From Betaproteobacteria bacterium (GTDB lineage: Bacteria > Pseudomonadota > Gammaproteobacteria > Burkholderiales > Burkholderiaceae), in contig RFXC01000027.1 in NCBI GenBank assembly GCA_009921765.1, forward strand, positions 1 to 27,324: a stretch of 27,324 nucleotides of DNA, given 5' to 3'. Positions 1 to 7,868 of this stretch are shown here, piece by piece; positions within the stretch are counted from its first letter, which is position 1, and every line of letters begins with the position of its first letter. Position numbers and translations under genes: made by a program. Below the pieces are notes generated by a model that did not search any database, was not told the DNA's origin, and worked only from the letters and a program-made list of their open reading frames with translations.

Positions 1-1013
1 GTGTTGCCGCTCACCACCGGCGCCGGGAAACGGCAGTTGACGATGCTGCCTTCCGGCGCGGTGATGTGGACGGGGCGATAGCAACCCTGGTTGATTGGGA
101 TCGACGCATCGGTAATCGCCTTCACCGTGAACCAGGTGCTGTTGCAGGTGACCGCGAACGGACAGTTGATGCCGCCCGGGCTCTGGTCACCGCTTCCGGC
201 GTAGTCGAAATGCATTTCGTCGCCCGCGACCGTGACCCGCACCTTGATGCGCACCGGGTCGGCTGGCCAATTCTTGGCGTAGACGCCTTCGACCCAATCT
301 TCCGCTTCGTACACCCCGTCAGGGATCTCGCGGATCGCCGCGCGCATCAGTGCTTCGGAGTGGTCGAGCGAACGCTTCATCGCATCGGCAAGCGCCTGCG
401 CGCCGTATTTCTCGCAGAGCGAACGGATGCGCTGGTCACCCACAAAAGTACCGGCATATTGCGCCTGAATATCGAGCAGACGCCCCTCGGGGTCGCGGGT
501 GTTCTGCACAATCAGCGTCTTGACGTCGTCGACGATCTCATCGTTGCGGAACAGCCTGACCGGCGGAATGCGCACCCCCTCGCCAAATACATCCCAGGTA
601 TCGAGCATGTAGCTGCCCGGGGTCTGGCCGCCAATGTCGCTCCAGTGTCCACGCGTCATCACGAAGGCTACGATCTCGTCGCCGAAGAACACCGGCCGTG
701 TGAGCTGCACATCGGGCTGATGGTTGCCCCCACCCAGGTACACATCGTTGCTGATGATCACATCACCAGGCTGCAGACGGTCGCGGCCGATCGCCTCGAC
801 CGAGCGGCGGGTGGAGATGACGGCAGAGCCGAGCATGGTGGGAATATCGTTACCCTGTGCAACCAGCTGCATCTGCGCATCGAACACCGCAGCCGAGGCG
901 TCGGCACCCAGATGCATGATGGGGCTGGCTGCCGTGCGCATCATGGCAACCTTCATTTCGCGCGCGATGGAGTAGAGCGAATTACGCAGAATCTCGTAGA
1001 CGATGGTTTCCAT
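1..1013 (-). CDS. hyuB: Hydantoinase B / oxoprolinase family protein (HyuB), 3' end outside window
   Basis: The reverse strand from the ATG at 1013 stays open to the window edge and gives about 337 N-terminal residues. The protein begins METIVYEILRNSLYSIAREM and contains the family-typical stretches ISNDVYLGGGNHQPD, TRGHWSDIGGQTPGS and DYAGSGDQSPGGIN. HyuB-family proteins are usually 500-600 residues and form the second subunit of ATP-dependent N-methylhydantoinase, oxoprolinase or acetophenone-carboxylase-like enzymes together with HyuA. The gene starts 14 nt after the hyuA stop on the same strand, so the two are almost certainly co-transcribed and form one enzyme. The ring or amide substrate cannot be told from the sequence. 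The long open frame on the opposite strand here is an antisense shadow. Confidence 0.9.
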   Translation of the reverse strand, partial: METIVYEILRNSLYSIAREMKVAMMRTAASPIMHLGADASAAVFDAQMQLVAQGNDIPTMLGSAVISTRRSVEAIGRDRLQPGDVIISNDVYLGGGNHQPDVQLTRPVFFGDEIVAFVMTRGHWSDIGGQTPGSYMLDTWDVFGEGVRIPPVRLFRNDEIVDDVKTLIVQNTRDPEGRLLDIQAQYAGTFVGDQRIRSLCEKYGAQALADAMKRSLDHSEALMRAAIREIPDGVYEAEDWVEGVYAKNWPADPVRIKVRVTVAGDEMHFDYAGSGDQSPGGINCPFAVTCNSTWFTVKAITDASIPINQGCYRPVHITAPEGSIVNCRFPAPVVSGN

Positions 1014-1027
1014 GGTTCGCTTTCGCC

Positions 1028-3082
1028 TCAGAGATGGATGTGAAGATAGCCGGCGGCGTCGACCTGCGCATACTGCCCGGCCTTGAAGACGATCGAGCTG
1101 CTTGCCTCCTCGATGATGGCAGGTCCGTCGATCCGCTCGCCCTCGGTCAGCCAACTGCGCTGGAGCACCCGCAACACCTGCGGCTGACCGTCGATCATCA
1201 CCGGGCGCTCGCGGGGCACACCACGCGCCTCGGAGCGCGAGCGCACCGCGCCGCGCCATCCGGAGGCGACACTCGCCTGTAAGCGCAGGTTGGTGAGAAT
1301 CACCGGCTGATCGGGCTTGATGAAGTTCCACATGCGTTTATGGTTCTGCTCGAAGCCGGTTCGCAATTCGGCTCGAAAGGCCGACGGATCGGCGCTTGCC
1401 CGCGCAATCAGCGACGCATCGATATCCACCGCAATCGAGGCGGGCTGACCGGCGTAGCGGCAATCGGCGCGCCATCGCGCCTCGACACCCAGAGCGGCTA
1501 CCGTACCCCCGAAAGTATCCGACGCCTCCCGCTGCAACTCGCGCGCCAGTTGCTCGATACGCTCGCCCGCGAGGCTGCCGAGATCGGCCTCCACGGCGCG
1601 CTGGCTGTCGTGCAGCCGGTCTGCCATCACCATGCCCAGGGCACTGAACAGGCCCGGCAGCGGCGGCACGATCACCCGCCGGATGTCGAGCTCCTCGGCC
1701 AGATCCACCGCGTGCACCGGACCCGCGCCGCCATAACAGAGGTAGGCAAATTCGCGCGGATCAAAGCCACGCTCGACCGTCATGAGCCGCATCGCCTGCG
1801 CCATCAGCGAATTCGATACCGCTCGCACAATCCGCGCGGCCTCGAGCGTACTGACCCCGAGCGGCTTCGCAAGATGAGTCTCGATCGCGCGTTCAGCCGC
1901 CGCCCGATCGAGTCTGAACTCGCCGCCCAGGAAAGAATCGGGATCCACATAGCCCAGTACCAGATTGCAGTCGGTGACGGTTGGCCGCTCGCCACCCCGG
2001 CCATAGCAGGCAGGCCCCGGATCGGCACCGGCGCTCTGTGGACCGATCCGCACACCGCCGCCCGCATCGATCCAGGCGATCGAACCGCCGCCCGCCCCGA
2101 TCGAATCGATATCGATCGTGGGTGAGCGGACCGCATAGGTGTGCACCATCGCCTCGGTTCGAAGCTCCGGTCGACCATCTCTCACCAGAGACACATCGAA
2201 GGTGGTCCCCCCCATGTCGCCCAGCAACAGTCCCCGGATGCCGAGGTGGTCGCTGCCTCGCACCGCTGCGCTGACCCCGCCCGCGGGCCCGGATTCGAGG
2301 AGAACGATCGGCTTCCTTGCGACCACGTCGCCGCTCGCCAGTCCGCCATTTGACTGCATGAAGAGGAGCTCGCCACCAAACCCGTCGGCCTTGAGCTGCG
2401 AGCCAAAGCGCTCGATGTAGCGGGCACAGACTGGTCCCAGCATGGCGTTGATGACGGTGGAGCTTGCCCGCTCGTACTCCTGCATCTCGGGGTTGACCTC
2501 GTGAGAGGCGGTGACGAAGCGATCCGGCAGAAGCCGGCGTACGGCCTCGAGCGCGCGCTGCTCATGAGCGGGGTTGGCATAGGCATGCAGAAAGACGATC
2601 GCAACCGCCTCGATGTCGGATGCATCAATCTGCTTTGCGACTTGCGTCAGTTGCTCGCGATCAAGCGCGGTCTCGATCGATCCGTCATGGCGGGTGCGTT
2701 CGCTGACCTCGAAACGCCAGCGCCGCGGCACCAGCGGGCGCGGATTCCTGAACTGCAGGTCGTAGAGGTCGGCGCGGTCATGGCGCGAGAGCCTGCGCAG
2801 TTCGAGAATGTCGCGAAAGCCGGTGGTGGTGATGAGGGCGGTCGGCGCCCCCTTCCCCTCCACGATCATGTTGGTGGCCATGGTGGTGCCGTGGCCAATG
2901 AAACCGACCTGCGCCGGGGAGGTGCCACTCAGTTCGAGAATCCGGCGAAAGCCGTTCATGGCGCCCATCACGCGATCTGCGGGCGTGGTGGACACCTTGG
3001 TAGACCAGACCTGGCCCGATGCATCATCGACCATCACCACATCGGTGAAGGTGCCACCCACATCAATCCCGATTCGTCGCAT
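1028..3082 (-). CDS. hyuA: Hydantoinase A / oxoprolinase family ATP-dependent subunit (HyuA)
   Basis: A 684-residue protein of normal length for HyuA. Residues 5-15 (GIDVGGTFTDV) form the N-terminal phosphate-binding element of the ASKHA-like fold. Later come GHGTT (63-67), QSNGG (243-247), GPAGGV (265-270), GDMGGTTFDVS (288-298) and a GAGGGSIAWID block near 330, all characteristic of the hydantoinase/oxoprolinase family. Known relatives use ATP to phosphorylate a cyclic imide or lactam, or a ketone, before ring opening or carboxylation, with HyuB as partner; the substrate here is unknown. The ATG at 3082 is supported by the conserved MRRIGIDVGGTFTD start. A LacI-type palindrome at 3084-3097 covers the region where ribosomes and polymerase would act, so expression is probably controlled by the adjacent LacI-family gene. 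Confidence 0.93.
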   Translation of the reverse strand: MRRIGIDVGGTFTDVVMVDDASGQVWSTKVSTTPADRVMGAMNGFRRILELSGTSPAQVGFIGHGTTMATNMIVEGKGAPTALITTTGFRDILELRRLSRHDRADLYDLQFRNPRPLVPRRWRFEVSERTRHDGSIETALDREQLTQVAKQIDASDIEAVAIVFLHAYANPAHEQRALEAVRRLLPDRFVTASHEVNPEMQEYERASSTVINAMLGPVCARYIERFGSQLKADGFGGELLFMQSNGGLASGDVVARKPIVLLESGPAGGVSAAVRGSDHLGIRGLLLGDMGGTTFDVSLVRDGRPELRTEAMVHTYAVRSPTIDIDSIGAGGGSIAWIDAGGGVRIGPQSAGADPGPACYGRGGERPTVTDCNLVLGYVDPDSFLGGEFRLDRAAAERAIETHLAKPLGVSTLEAARIVRAVSNSLMAQAMRLMTVERGFDPREFAYLCYGGAGPVHAVDLAEELDIRRVIVPPLPGLFSALGMVMADRLHDSQRAVEADLGSLAGERIEQLARELQREASDTFGGTVAALGVEARWRADCRYAGQPASIAVDIDASLIARASADPSAFRAELRTGFEQNHKRMWNFIKPDQPVILTNLRLQASVASGWRGAVRSRSEARGVPRERPVMIDGQPQVLRVLQRSWLTEGERIDGPAIIEEASSSIVFKAGQYAQVDAAGYLHIHL

Positions 3083-3083
3083 G

Positions 3084-3097
3084 TTGAAACGTTTCCA
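3084..3097. promoter_or_regulatory. Probable LacI-family operator upstream of hyuA
   Basis: The 14-bp sequence TTGAAACGTTTCCA has a perfect 10-bp core palindrome GAAACGTTTC (3086-3095) centred on CG. One outer base pair is mismatched and the outermost matches again. Palindromes with a central CpG flanked by A-rich and T-rich arms are the classic target of LacI/GalR/PurR/CcpA-type repressors. The site ends 1 nt before the hyuA ATG and the gene for a LacI-family regulator lies just upstream. Binding is inferred, not shown. Confidence 0.65.
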
Positions 3098-3153
3098 AAT
3101 TTTCAGAAAAATCCGGGGAGACGGCGCAGTGACTGCAATCGCCGATCCCCCCT

Positions 3154-3185
3154 TGAGCGCCGCAGATTGTTCAGCCGGACGCTCA
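3154..3185 (-). terminator. Weak hairpin over the lacI-family stop codon
   Basis: Arms TGAGCG (3154-3159) and CGCTCA (3180-3185) pair perfectly, with an additional inner CCG/CGG pairing (3160-3162 with 3176-3178). The hairpin includes the stop codon of the LacI-family gene and lies between it and hyuA. No U-tract follows on the minus strand, so this is at best a weak attenuator or an RNA processing/stability element. Confidence 0.25.
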
Positions 3186-4214
3186 GGAAGTCAATCCCGT
3201 CCAGTTCGCCACCGGCGCACACGAACCGCGAATGACCAGTTCGGCGCGGACGGTGAGCGACTGTCGCGACACCGCCGGGTCGGCCAGACGCTGAACCAGG
3301 AAACGACCGGCGGCCCGACCCAGCACATCATGCGGCCAACAGACCGCGGTCACCCCTGGGCTCGAGAGTCGGGCAAGATCGCTGTCGGCACCCGCGATCA
3401 CCGAGAGATCATCGGGCACGCCGAGCCCCGCCTCCCGGGCCGCCAGCATGACGCCAGGCAGCAGCGATGAGCCCCCGGCGATGATGGCGGTGGGTCGTTC
3501 CTTGAGTGCAAGCAGGGCCCGGGTCTGTTCATAGCCCGCCTCGGGGCTGAACGAGGTCATGCGCACCCACCGGTCCTTGACCTTGAGCCCGGCATGCAGC
3601 ATGCCGGCCCGATACCCCGCCAGACGATCGCGGGCCGGATGCAGGCCCGCCTCCCCGGACAGCATCGCAATTCGGTGGTGCCCCAACTCGGAGAGGTAGG
3701 CCACGGCGGTTGCAACGCCCTGGGCGTGCTCGACGCCCACCGAATCGAATTCTGCGGGTGCGCGGCGATCGATCAGCACAATCGGAAATCCAGCCCCGCG
3801 CATCGCCGACAGCAGCGTGCGCGAACGCTCGGACGACGAAGCAATGACCAGTCCGTCGATCCGCCGCTGCCGCAGGCCTTTCAGAAGCGAGATCTCGCGC
3901 GCCACCTCGTGACCACTGGAGGCCACCATCGTGGAAAACCCGTGCGGCTCGACCTCTCGCTGCATGGCATCGACGAACAGGCTGAGCGTGGGCACGGTGA
4001 AATCGCGCATGACGCAGGCAAGCGTCATGGACCGGCGGTTGCGCATGCTCTGCGCAACCATGTCGGGTACGTAACCCAGCGCAGCAATCGCCTCAAGCAC
4101 CCGCGCTCGCCGGTCGGCACTCACAGACGGGTGGGCGTTGATCACCCGCGACACGGTGCCGATGGCCACCCCCGCCCGATTGGCCACTTCACGGATCGAG
4201 ATGGCGCCTCGCAT
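3183..4214 (-). CDS. LacI-family transcriptional regulator
   Basis: A 343-residue protein in the usual LacI/GalR size range. Residues about 5-24 (ISIREVANRAGVAIGTVSRV) are the N-terminal helix-turn-helix. The hinge region follows near 50-60 (PDMVAQSMRNRRS), then a periplasmic-binding-protein-like effector domain including GLRQRRIDGLVIASS and PTAIIAGGSSLLPG. The frame is open further upstream, but the ATG at 4214 (MRGAISIREVA) fits the family start and avoids overlap with the upstream ligase gene, leaving a 32-nt gap. It sits inside a same-strand run between an acyl-CoA ligase and hyuA. The CpG-centred palindrome before hyuA is its most likely target. The effector is unknown, but could be the hydantoinase substrate or a related metabolite. 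Confidence 0.92.
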   Translation of the reverse strand: MRGAISIREVANRAGVAIGTVSRVINAHPSVSADRRARVLEAIAALGYVPDMVAQSMRNRRSMTLACVMRDFTVPTLSLFVDAMQREVEPHGFSTMVASSGHEVAREISLLKGLRQRRIDGLVIASSSERSRTLLSAMRGAGFPIVLIDRRAPAEFDSVGVEHAQGVATAVAYLSELGHHRIAMLSGEAGLHPARDRLAGYRAGMLHAGLKVKDRWVRMTSFSPEAGYEQTRALLALKERPTAIIAGGSSLLPGVMLAAREAGLGVPDDLSVIAGADSDLARLSSPGVTAVCWPHDVLGRAAGRFLVQRLADPAVSRQSLTVRAELVIRGSCAPVANWTGLTS

Positions 4215-4246
4215 GGAGCTTTGCGGGGACTGACGGGCGTCGCTGA

Positions 4247-5962
4247 TCAGACGGGCGGCACGGCGCGACGGCGCGCAATCTCCGCCTGCGCAAGAGCGGG
4301 AAGCGCCGAACGCTGGATCTTTGCAGTGCTGGTGCGCGGCAGCGCCGGCACCGGGCAGACAAACCGCGGCACCTTGTAGTCGGCGAGCGCACCGCGGCAA
4401 TGCGCCCGGAGGTCATCGATGGTGAAGCGTTGGCCATCCAGCAGCTCGACAAACGCGAACCCCACTTCGCCCAGCCGTTCATCCGGTATGCCGACCACGG
4501 CAGCGATGCGAACCGCCGGGTGCCGCGCAAGATGCTGTTCGATCTCCACCGGATAGACGTTGGAGCCACCGGTCTTGAACATTTCCTTCAGGCGCCCGGT
4601 GATCGAAAGATAGCCACGCTGATCGAGCGTGCCCAGGTCGCCTGTGCGAAGCCAGCCCTCGGGCGTGATGGTCTCGCGCGTGGCCTCGGGGTTGCGGTAG
4701 TAGCCCATCATCACGGTTTCACCGCGGCACTGCACCTCTCCCACCTCACCCGGCGCGAGCTCGGCGCCCGTGGCAGGGTCAGCGATCCGAACCTCGCTCG
4801 GGCCCAGGATGGGCGCAAGGTTCATGCAGCAGACCTCGATCGGATCATCAGGCAGATTGAAGGTGGTGGAGATGGTGTTCTCGGTCATGCCGTAGGTAGA
4901 CATGAGCTGCTCGAGCCCCAGCGCCTTCATGAACTGCCCAAAGGTGGACTGCATTACCGGTGCCCCGCCTATCCATGCGCATTTGAGTGCAGGCAGCTGC
5001 CGTCCCTGCATTGCCGGATGGTTGGCCAGATCGACGAAGTGGGTGGGAATGCCGCCAAAGCAGCTGATCCGCTCACGCTCGAGCAATTCGATTGCGGCGG
5101 CGGTGTCCCACTGCGGCATGGCCACGTAGCAACCACCCAGCGTGAGCGCAGGCACGAACGACATGTAGAGACCCGCAACGTGGTAGAGCGGCAAGTGGCC
5201 CAGCGCCCGGCCACCCGCCTCCAGGCCCAGGCGGAGCCCAACCCGGGTGGCCTGCCGGATCACATGGTGGTTGTGCATGGCGCCCTTGGGCTTGCCCGTG
5301 GTGCCCGAGGTGTAGACGATGATGAGGGGATCGTCGGGCGTGACCGCGCGCTCGGCATAGGCGAGCGGGCGCACCGGCTGGGGCCGACCAGCATGGTGAG
5401 CGAGGTTGCCGTGAGCGGTGCCTGCCGAGCAGAGCGACTCGAACGAGAGCGCACAGGCGGGCGCATCGGCGCCCACCGCAATCAGTCGAGCGAGCCTGGG
5501 CAACTCGGTGGCCGACAACTCGGCCGACGAGCAATTTGCAAGAGACGGGGCCGCCTCGCAAAGCATCGCCCAGTAGTCGTTACCCCACATGCGACGGGTC
5601 ATCACCAGGGCGCGCGAGTCGGATTGCGCGAGGATGTAGCCCGCTTCGGAGGCGGTATAGCGCGTATTGATTGGCACCACCACTGCACCGATTCGCGCAC
5701 AGGCGAGGAACGTGATTGCCCATTCACGCGAGTTGGTGAGCCACACCGCCACATGATCGCCACGCGACAGACCCAGCCCAAGCAGGCTCTCCGCCAGTTG
5801 ATCGACATCGGCGTCGACCTCGGCGAACGTCGACACCTGATCCTGACACTTGATGAACTCGAGCGCGCCAAACCGCTCGGCCGACCGCCGGAGCGCCGCG
5901 CCCACCGTGAGCCCGTGAAGCGGTGCGACCGCCCGCTCAAGTTGTTCGTCGTTGCGCTTCAA
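4247..5962 (-). CDS. AMP-binding acyl-CoA ligase (class I adenylate-forming)
   Basis: A 571-residue ANL-superfamily enzyme that would activate a carboxylic acid with ATP and CoA. Visible motifs are the P-loop YTSGTTGKPKG (217-227), STYGMTE (355-361), the hinge/adenylate motif with RTGD (439-442), GRLKEMFKTGG (456-466) and the C-terminal catalytic lysine in TSTAKIQ (K548). The start is a TTG at 5962 whose TTGA overlaps the stop of the upstream SDR; a GGGGGA sequence about 10 nt before it can serve as ribosome binding site, and no ATG lies near. The overlap implies translational coupling with the SDR. Relatives are often called fatty-acyl, cyclohexanecarboxylate or crotonobetaine/carnitine CoA ligases; the substrate cannot be assigned here. 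Confidence 0.9.
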   Translation of the reverse strand: MKRNDEQLERAVAPLHGLTVGAALRRSAERFGALEFIKCQDQVSTFAEVDADVDQLAESLLGLGLSRGDHVAVWLTNSREWAITFLACARIGAVVVPINTRYTASEAGYILAQSDSRALVMTRRMWGNDYWAMLCEAAPSLANCSSAELSATELPRLARLIAVGADAPACALSFESLCSAGTAHGNLAHHAGRPQPVRPLAYAERAVTPDDPLIIVYTSGTTGKPKGAMHNHHVIRQATRVGLRLGLEAGGRALGHLPLYHVAGLYMSFVPALTLGGCYVAMPQWDTAAAIELLERERISCFGGIPTHFVDLANHPAMQGRQLPALKCAWIGGAPVMQSTFGQFMKALGLEQLMSTYGMTENTISTTFNLPDDPIEVCCMNLAPILGPSEVRIADPATGAELAPGEVGEVQCRGETVMMGYYRNPEATRETITPEGWLRTGDLGTLDQRGYLSITGRLKEMFKTGGSNVYPVEIEQHLARHPAVRIAAVVGIPDERLGEVGFAFVELLDGQRFTIDDLRAHCRGALADYKVPRFVCPVPALPRTSTAKIQRSALPALAQAEIARRRAVPPV

Positions 5963-6738
5963 ACCGAGTATCCCCCGTCGACCGCAAGGTGCTGGCCGGT
6001 GACATAACCCGCCTGACGCGAGGCGAGAAACACCGCGACATCCGCGATCTCATCCAGCGAGCCGAAGCGGCGGAGCGCCGTGTTTCGTTTCATCGCTTCG
6101 ACAAACTCCGGGGTCACGCGCTCGCGAAGCCGGTCAAACAGCCCCCCATCCACAATGCCGGGCGCCACGGAATTGGCGCGAATGCCAAAGCGCCCTTCCT
6201 CGCGCGCGATGCCGCGGATGACCGCCTCGATCCCCGCCTTGGGGACCGTGGAGAGGATATCGAGTGGTGGGTGCCGGTCCAGACCCGCAGTGGTGATGGC
6301 AACGAACGAAGCCCCGCCTGCCTGTCGCATGAGCGGCAGGCACGCTTTGGTAACACTGAAAAAACCGTGCAGATCGCCGTCAATCGTCTGGCGCCACTCT
6401 GCGGGATCGATGTTGGCCACATAGGTCATGGAGATGTCGGCGCCCACCGCGTAGACCACCGTATGAAGCGCGCCGAGTCGCTCTGCCACAGGACGGAGCG
6501 CCGCCTCGACCGTGCCCGGATCATCGAGGGGAAGATGGAGCGACTCGGCAGCGCCGCCCGCCTCGCGAATGCTGCCTGCACAGGCCTCCGCTGCCACGCG
6601 CCCTCGCCGATAGGTGAGCACAACCGTGCAGCCAGCGGCGGCCAGCCGGCGCGCGATAGCCTGGCCGATTCCGCCGCTTGCCCCCACCACCAGGGCCATG
6701 CCAGCCGGAAAATCGTGGCCGATCGATGAAGCCTTCAC
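5959..6738 (-). CDS. Atypical short-chain dehydrogenase/reductase lacking the catalytic Tyr
   Basis: A 259-residue SDR-fold protein from a GTG at 6738, chosen because GGAGACAG stands about 5 nt upstream. A longer frame to 6831 exists but has no comparable site and adds a non-SDR extension. The NAD(P)-binding motif GASGGIG is at 19-25 and the C-terminal YVTGQHLAVDGGYSV is typical of the family. In the active site the usual Ser is Thr (AITT, 147-150) and the YxxxK motif reads SxxxK (S163, K167). The tyrosine is also not at the YxxxxxxK position used by FabI-type members (D160 there). It may belong to a divergent DILSxxPK-type subfamily. First gene of the run leading to the ligase, regulator and hyuAB. 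Confidence 0.85.
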   Translation of the reverse strand: MKASSIGHDFPAGMALVVGASGGIGQAIARRLAAAGCTVVLTYRRGRVAAEACAGSIREAGGAAESLHLPLDDPGTVEAALRPVAERLGALHTVVYAVGADISMTYVANIDPAEWRQTIDGDLHGFFSVTKACLPLMRQAGGASFVAITTAGLDRHPPLDILSTVPKAGIEAVIRGIAREEGRFGIRANSVAPGIVDGGLFDRLRERVTPEFVEAMKRNTALRRFGSLDEIADVAVFLASRQAGYVTGQHLAVDGGYSV

Positions 6739-6769
6739 GCTGCTGTCTCCGGGGAAATTTCGCTCAGGC

Positions 6770-6789
6770 GCACACCAGTCACGGTGTGC
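6770..6789. promoter_or_regulatory. Perfect inverted repeat in the divergent SDR / Bug promoter region
   Basis: Arms GCACACC (6770-6776) and GGTGTGC (6783-6789) are exact reverse complements separated by AGTCAC. The 128-bp gap at 6739-6866 lies between divergently transcribed genes and must hold promoters for both. The dyad is a plausible regulator site for either or both directions. It does not resemble the CpG-centred palindrome upstream of hyuA, so a different regulator, not visible in this window, would be expected. A short GAAATTTC palindrome also occurs at 6754-6761. Confidence 0.35.
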
Positions 6790-6866
6790 ACGGGCACGTT
6801 TCGGTTTCTTTGTTGCATTTGATGCTAGCACGTGTGATTCTCTGCCCGCTTCATTGAGGAGACTGC

Positions 6867-7844
6867 ATGAAACTGCCCATTCGGCGATCGCTCATCGGCA
6901 CGCTTGCGTCGGCGCTGCTGCTTGCTTCGACTGCGGCCTCGGCGCAGGACTATCCCAACCGCCCGGTCCGGATGGTGACGCCCATCGCAGCCGGAGGCAT
7001 GACCGACGTGGTGTCGCGTGTGGTGGGCGCGCGGCTCGCCGAGCGCCTGGGTCAGCCCGTGGTGATCGAGAATCGCGCAGGCGCGGGCGGCAGCATCGGG
7101 GCCGAGGTGGTGGCCCGTGCCGCGCCCGACGGCTACACGCTGCTCTTTGCCTACCCGGGTCCGATCGTGGTGAACCCCTCACTCCTCAAATCGATCAGCT
7201 ACGACCCTGAACGCGACCTCGCCGCGGTAAGCCTGCTGGGCACCTATCCCATGGTGCTGGCGGTGCATCCTTCGGTGCCCGCAAAAACCGTGGCCGAACT
7301 GGTCGAGCATGCCAGGAAGCACCCGGGACAGCTCACCTACGGGTCGGCCGGAAACGCCAGCACGTCTCACCTCGCCATGGAGCTCATGCGGCGCGAAGCG
7401 GGCATCGAGATGACTCACGTGCCTTACAAGGGTGCTGCGCCCGCAATGACCGACCTGATCGCCGGCCGCATTCAGCTGGTCTTTGACTCGGTGCAACTCG
7501 TGATGCCACAGCATCAGGCGGGACGGCTGCGCGCGCTCGCGGTGAGCAGCCGCGATCGCTCGCCCACCGTCGATCTGCCCGGCATGGCCGATGCGGGTCT
7601 GCGAAGCGTAGACGTCAGCGGCTGGTTTGCGATCTTCGTGCCGGCAGGCACGCCGCGACCGATCATCGATCGCCTGTCGCGTGAGCTCACCGCCATTGTG
7701 CGAGACCCGGCCATGGTGAGCGACCTGCTGGGCCGCGGCATTGCTGCGGTGGGTACGGCCCCCGAGGCGCTCGCCACGCAGGTGAGCGACGAACGAAAGA
7801 CCTGGCAGCGCGTGATCACGCAGGCCGGTATTCGTGCCGACTGA
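6867..7844 (+). CDS. Bug-family (TctC-like) periplasmic solute receptor 1
   Basis: A 325-residue secreted binding protein. Residues 1-26 form a Sec signal peptide (basic MKLPIRR, hydrophobic core, ASA|QD cleavage). The mature protein begins YPNRPVRMVTPIAAGGMTDVVSR, then VIENRAGAGGSIGAEVVARAAPDGYTLLF and HVPYKGAAPAMTDLIAGRIQ, the hallmark blocks of Bug/TctC receptors. These bind small carboxylates, amides or amino acids, sometimes with TctAB membrane partners and often as orphans, as here. GAGGAG 5 nt before the ATG is a good ribosome binding site. It is followed after 24 nt by a racemase-superfamily gene, probably co-transcribed. A 16-bp tandem duplication spans its stop codon. Confidence 0.95.
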   Translation: MKLPIRRSLIGTLASALLLASTAASAQDYPNRPVRMVTPIAAGGMTDVVSRVVGARLAERLGQPVVIENRAGAGGSIGAEVVARAAPDGYTLLFAYPGPIVVNPSLLKSISYDPERDLAAVSLLGTYPMVLAVHPSVPAKTVAELVEHARKHPGQLTYGSAGNASTSHLAMELMRREAGIEMTHVPYKGAAPAMTDLIAGRIQLVFDSVQLVMPQHQAGRLRALAVSSRDRSPTVDLPGMADAGLRSVDVSGWFAIFVPAGTPRPIIDRLSRELTAIVRDPAMVSDLLGRGIAAVGTAPEALATQVSDERKTWQRVITQAGIRAD

Positions 7845-7863
7845 GACTCGTGCCGACTGAGAC
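7832..7863 (+). repeat. Perfect 16-bp tandem duplication across a stop codon
   Basis: TCGTGCCGACTGAGAC occurs twice in direct succession, at 7832-7847 and 7848-7863. The first copy contains the TGA stop of the Bug gene and the second lies in the short gap before the downstream ATG at 7869. Because 16 is not a multiple of three, any copy-number change would alter only spacing, not the Bug reading frame. GAGAC of the second copy is the only purine-rich element in front of the next start, so the duplication may set the weak ribosome binding site of that gene. Confidence 0.9.
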
Positions 7864-7868
7864 ACCTC

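Noticed and set aside
66..1043. Long plus-strand open frame over the hyuB region
   Set aside because: It is antisense to a clear HyuB reading frame with family motifs and has low-complexity His/Arg/Asp composition typical of shadow frames in GC-rich DNA.
4400..6007. 535-codon plus-strand open frame
   Set aside because: Antisense to the acyl-CoA ligase, whose motifs are all in the minus-strand frame; no recognisable domain in the plus frame.
6790..6806. CACGTTTCGGTTTC as a LacI half-site in the divergent promoter region
   Set aside because: Only one arm is present; there is no matching GAAAC arm at the right spacing.
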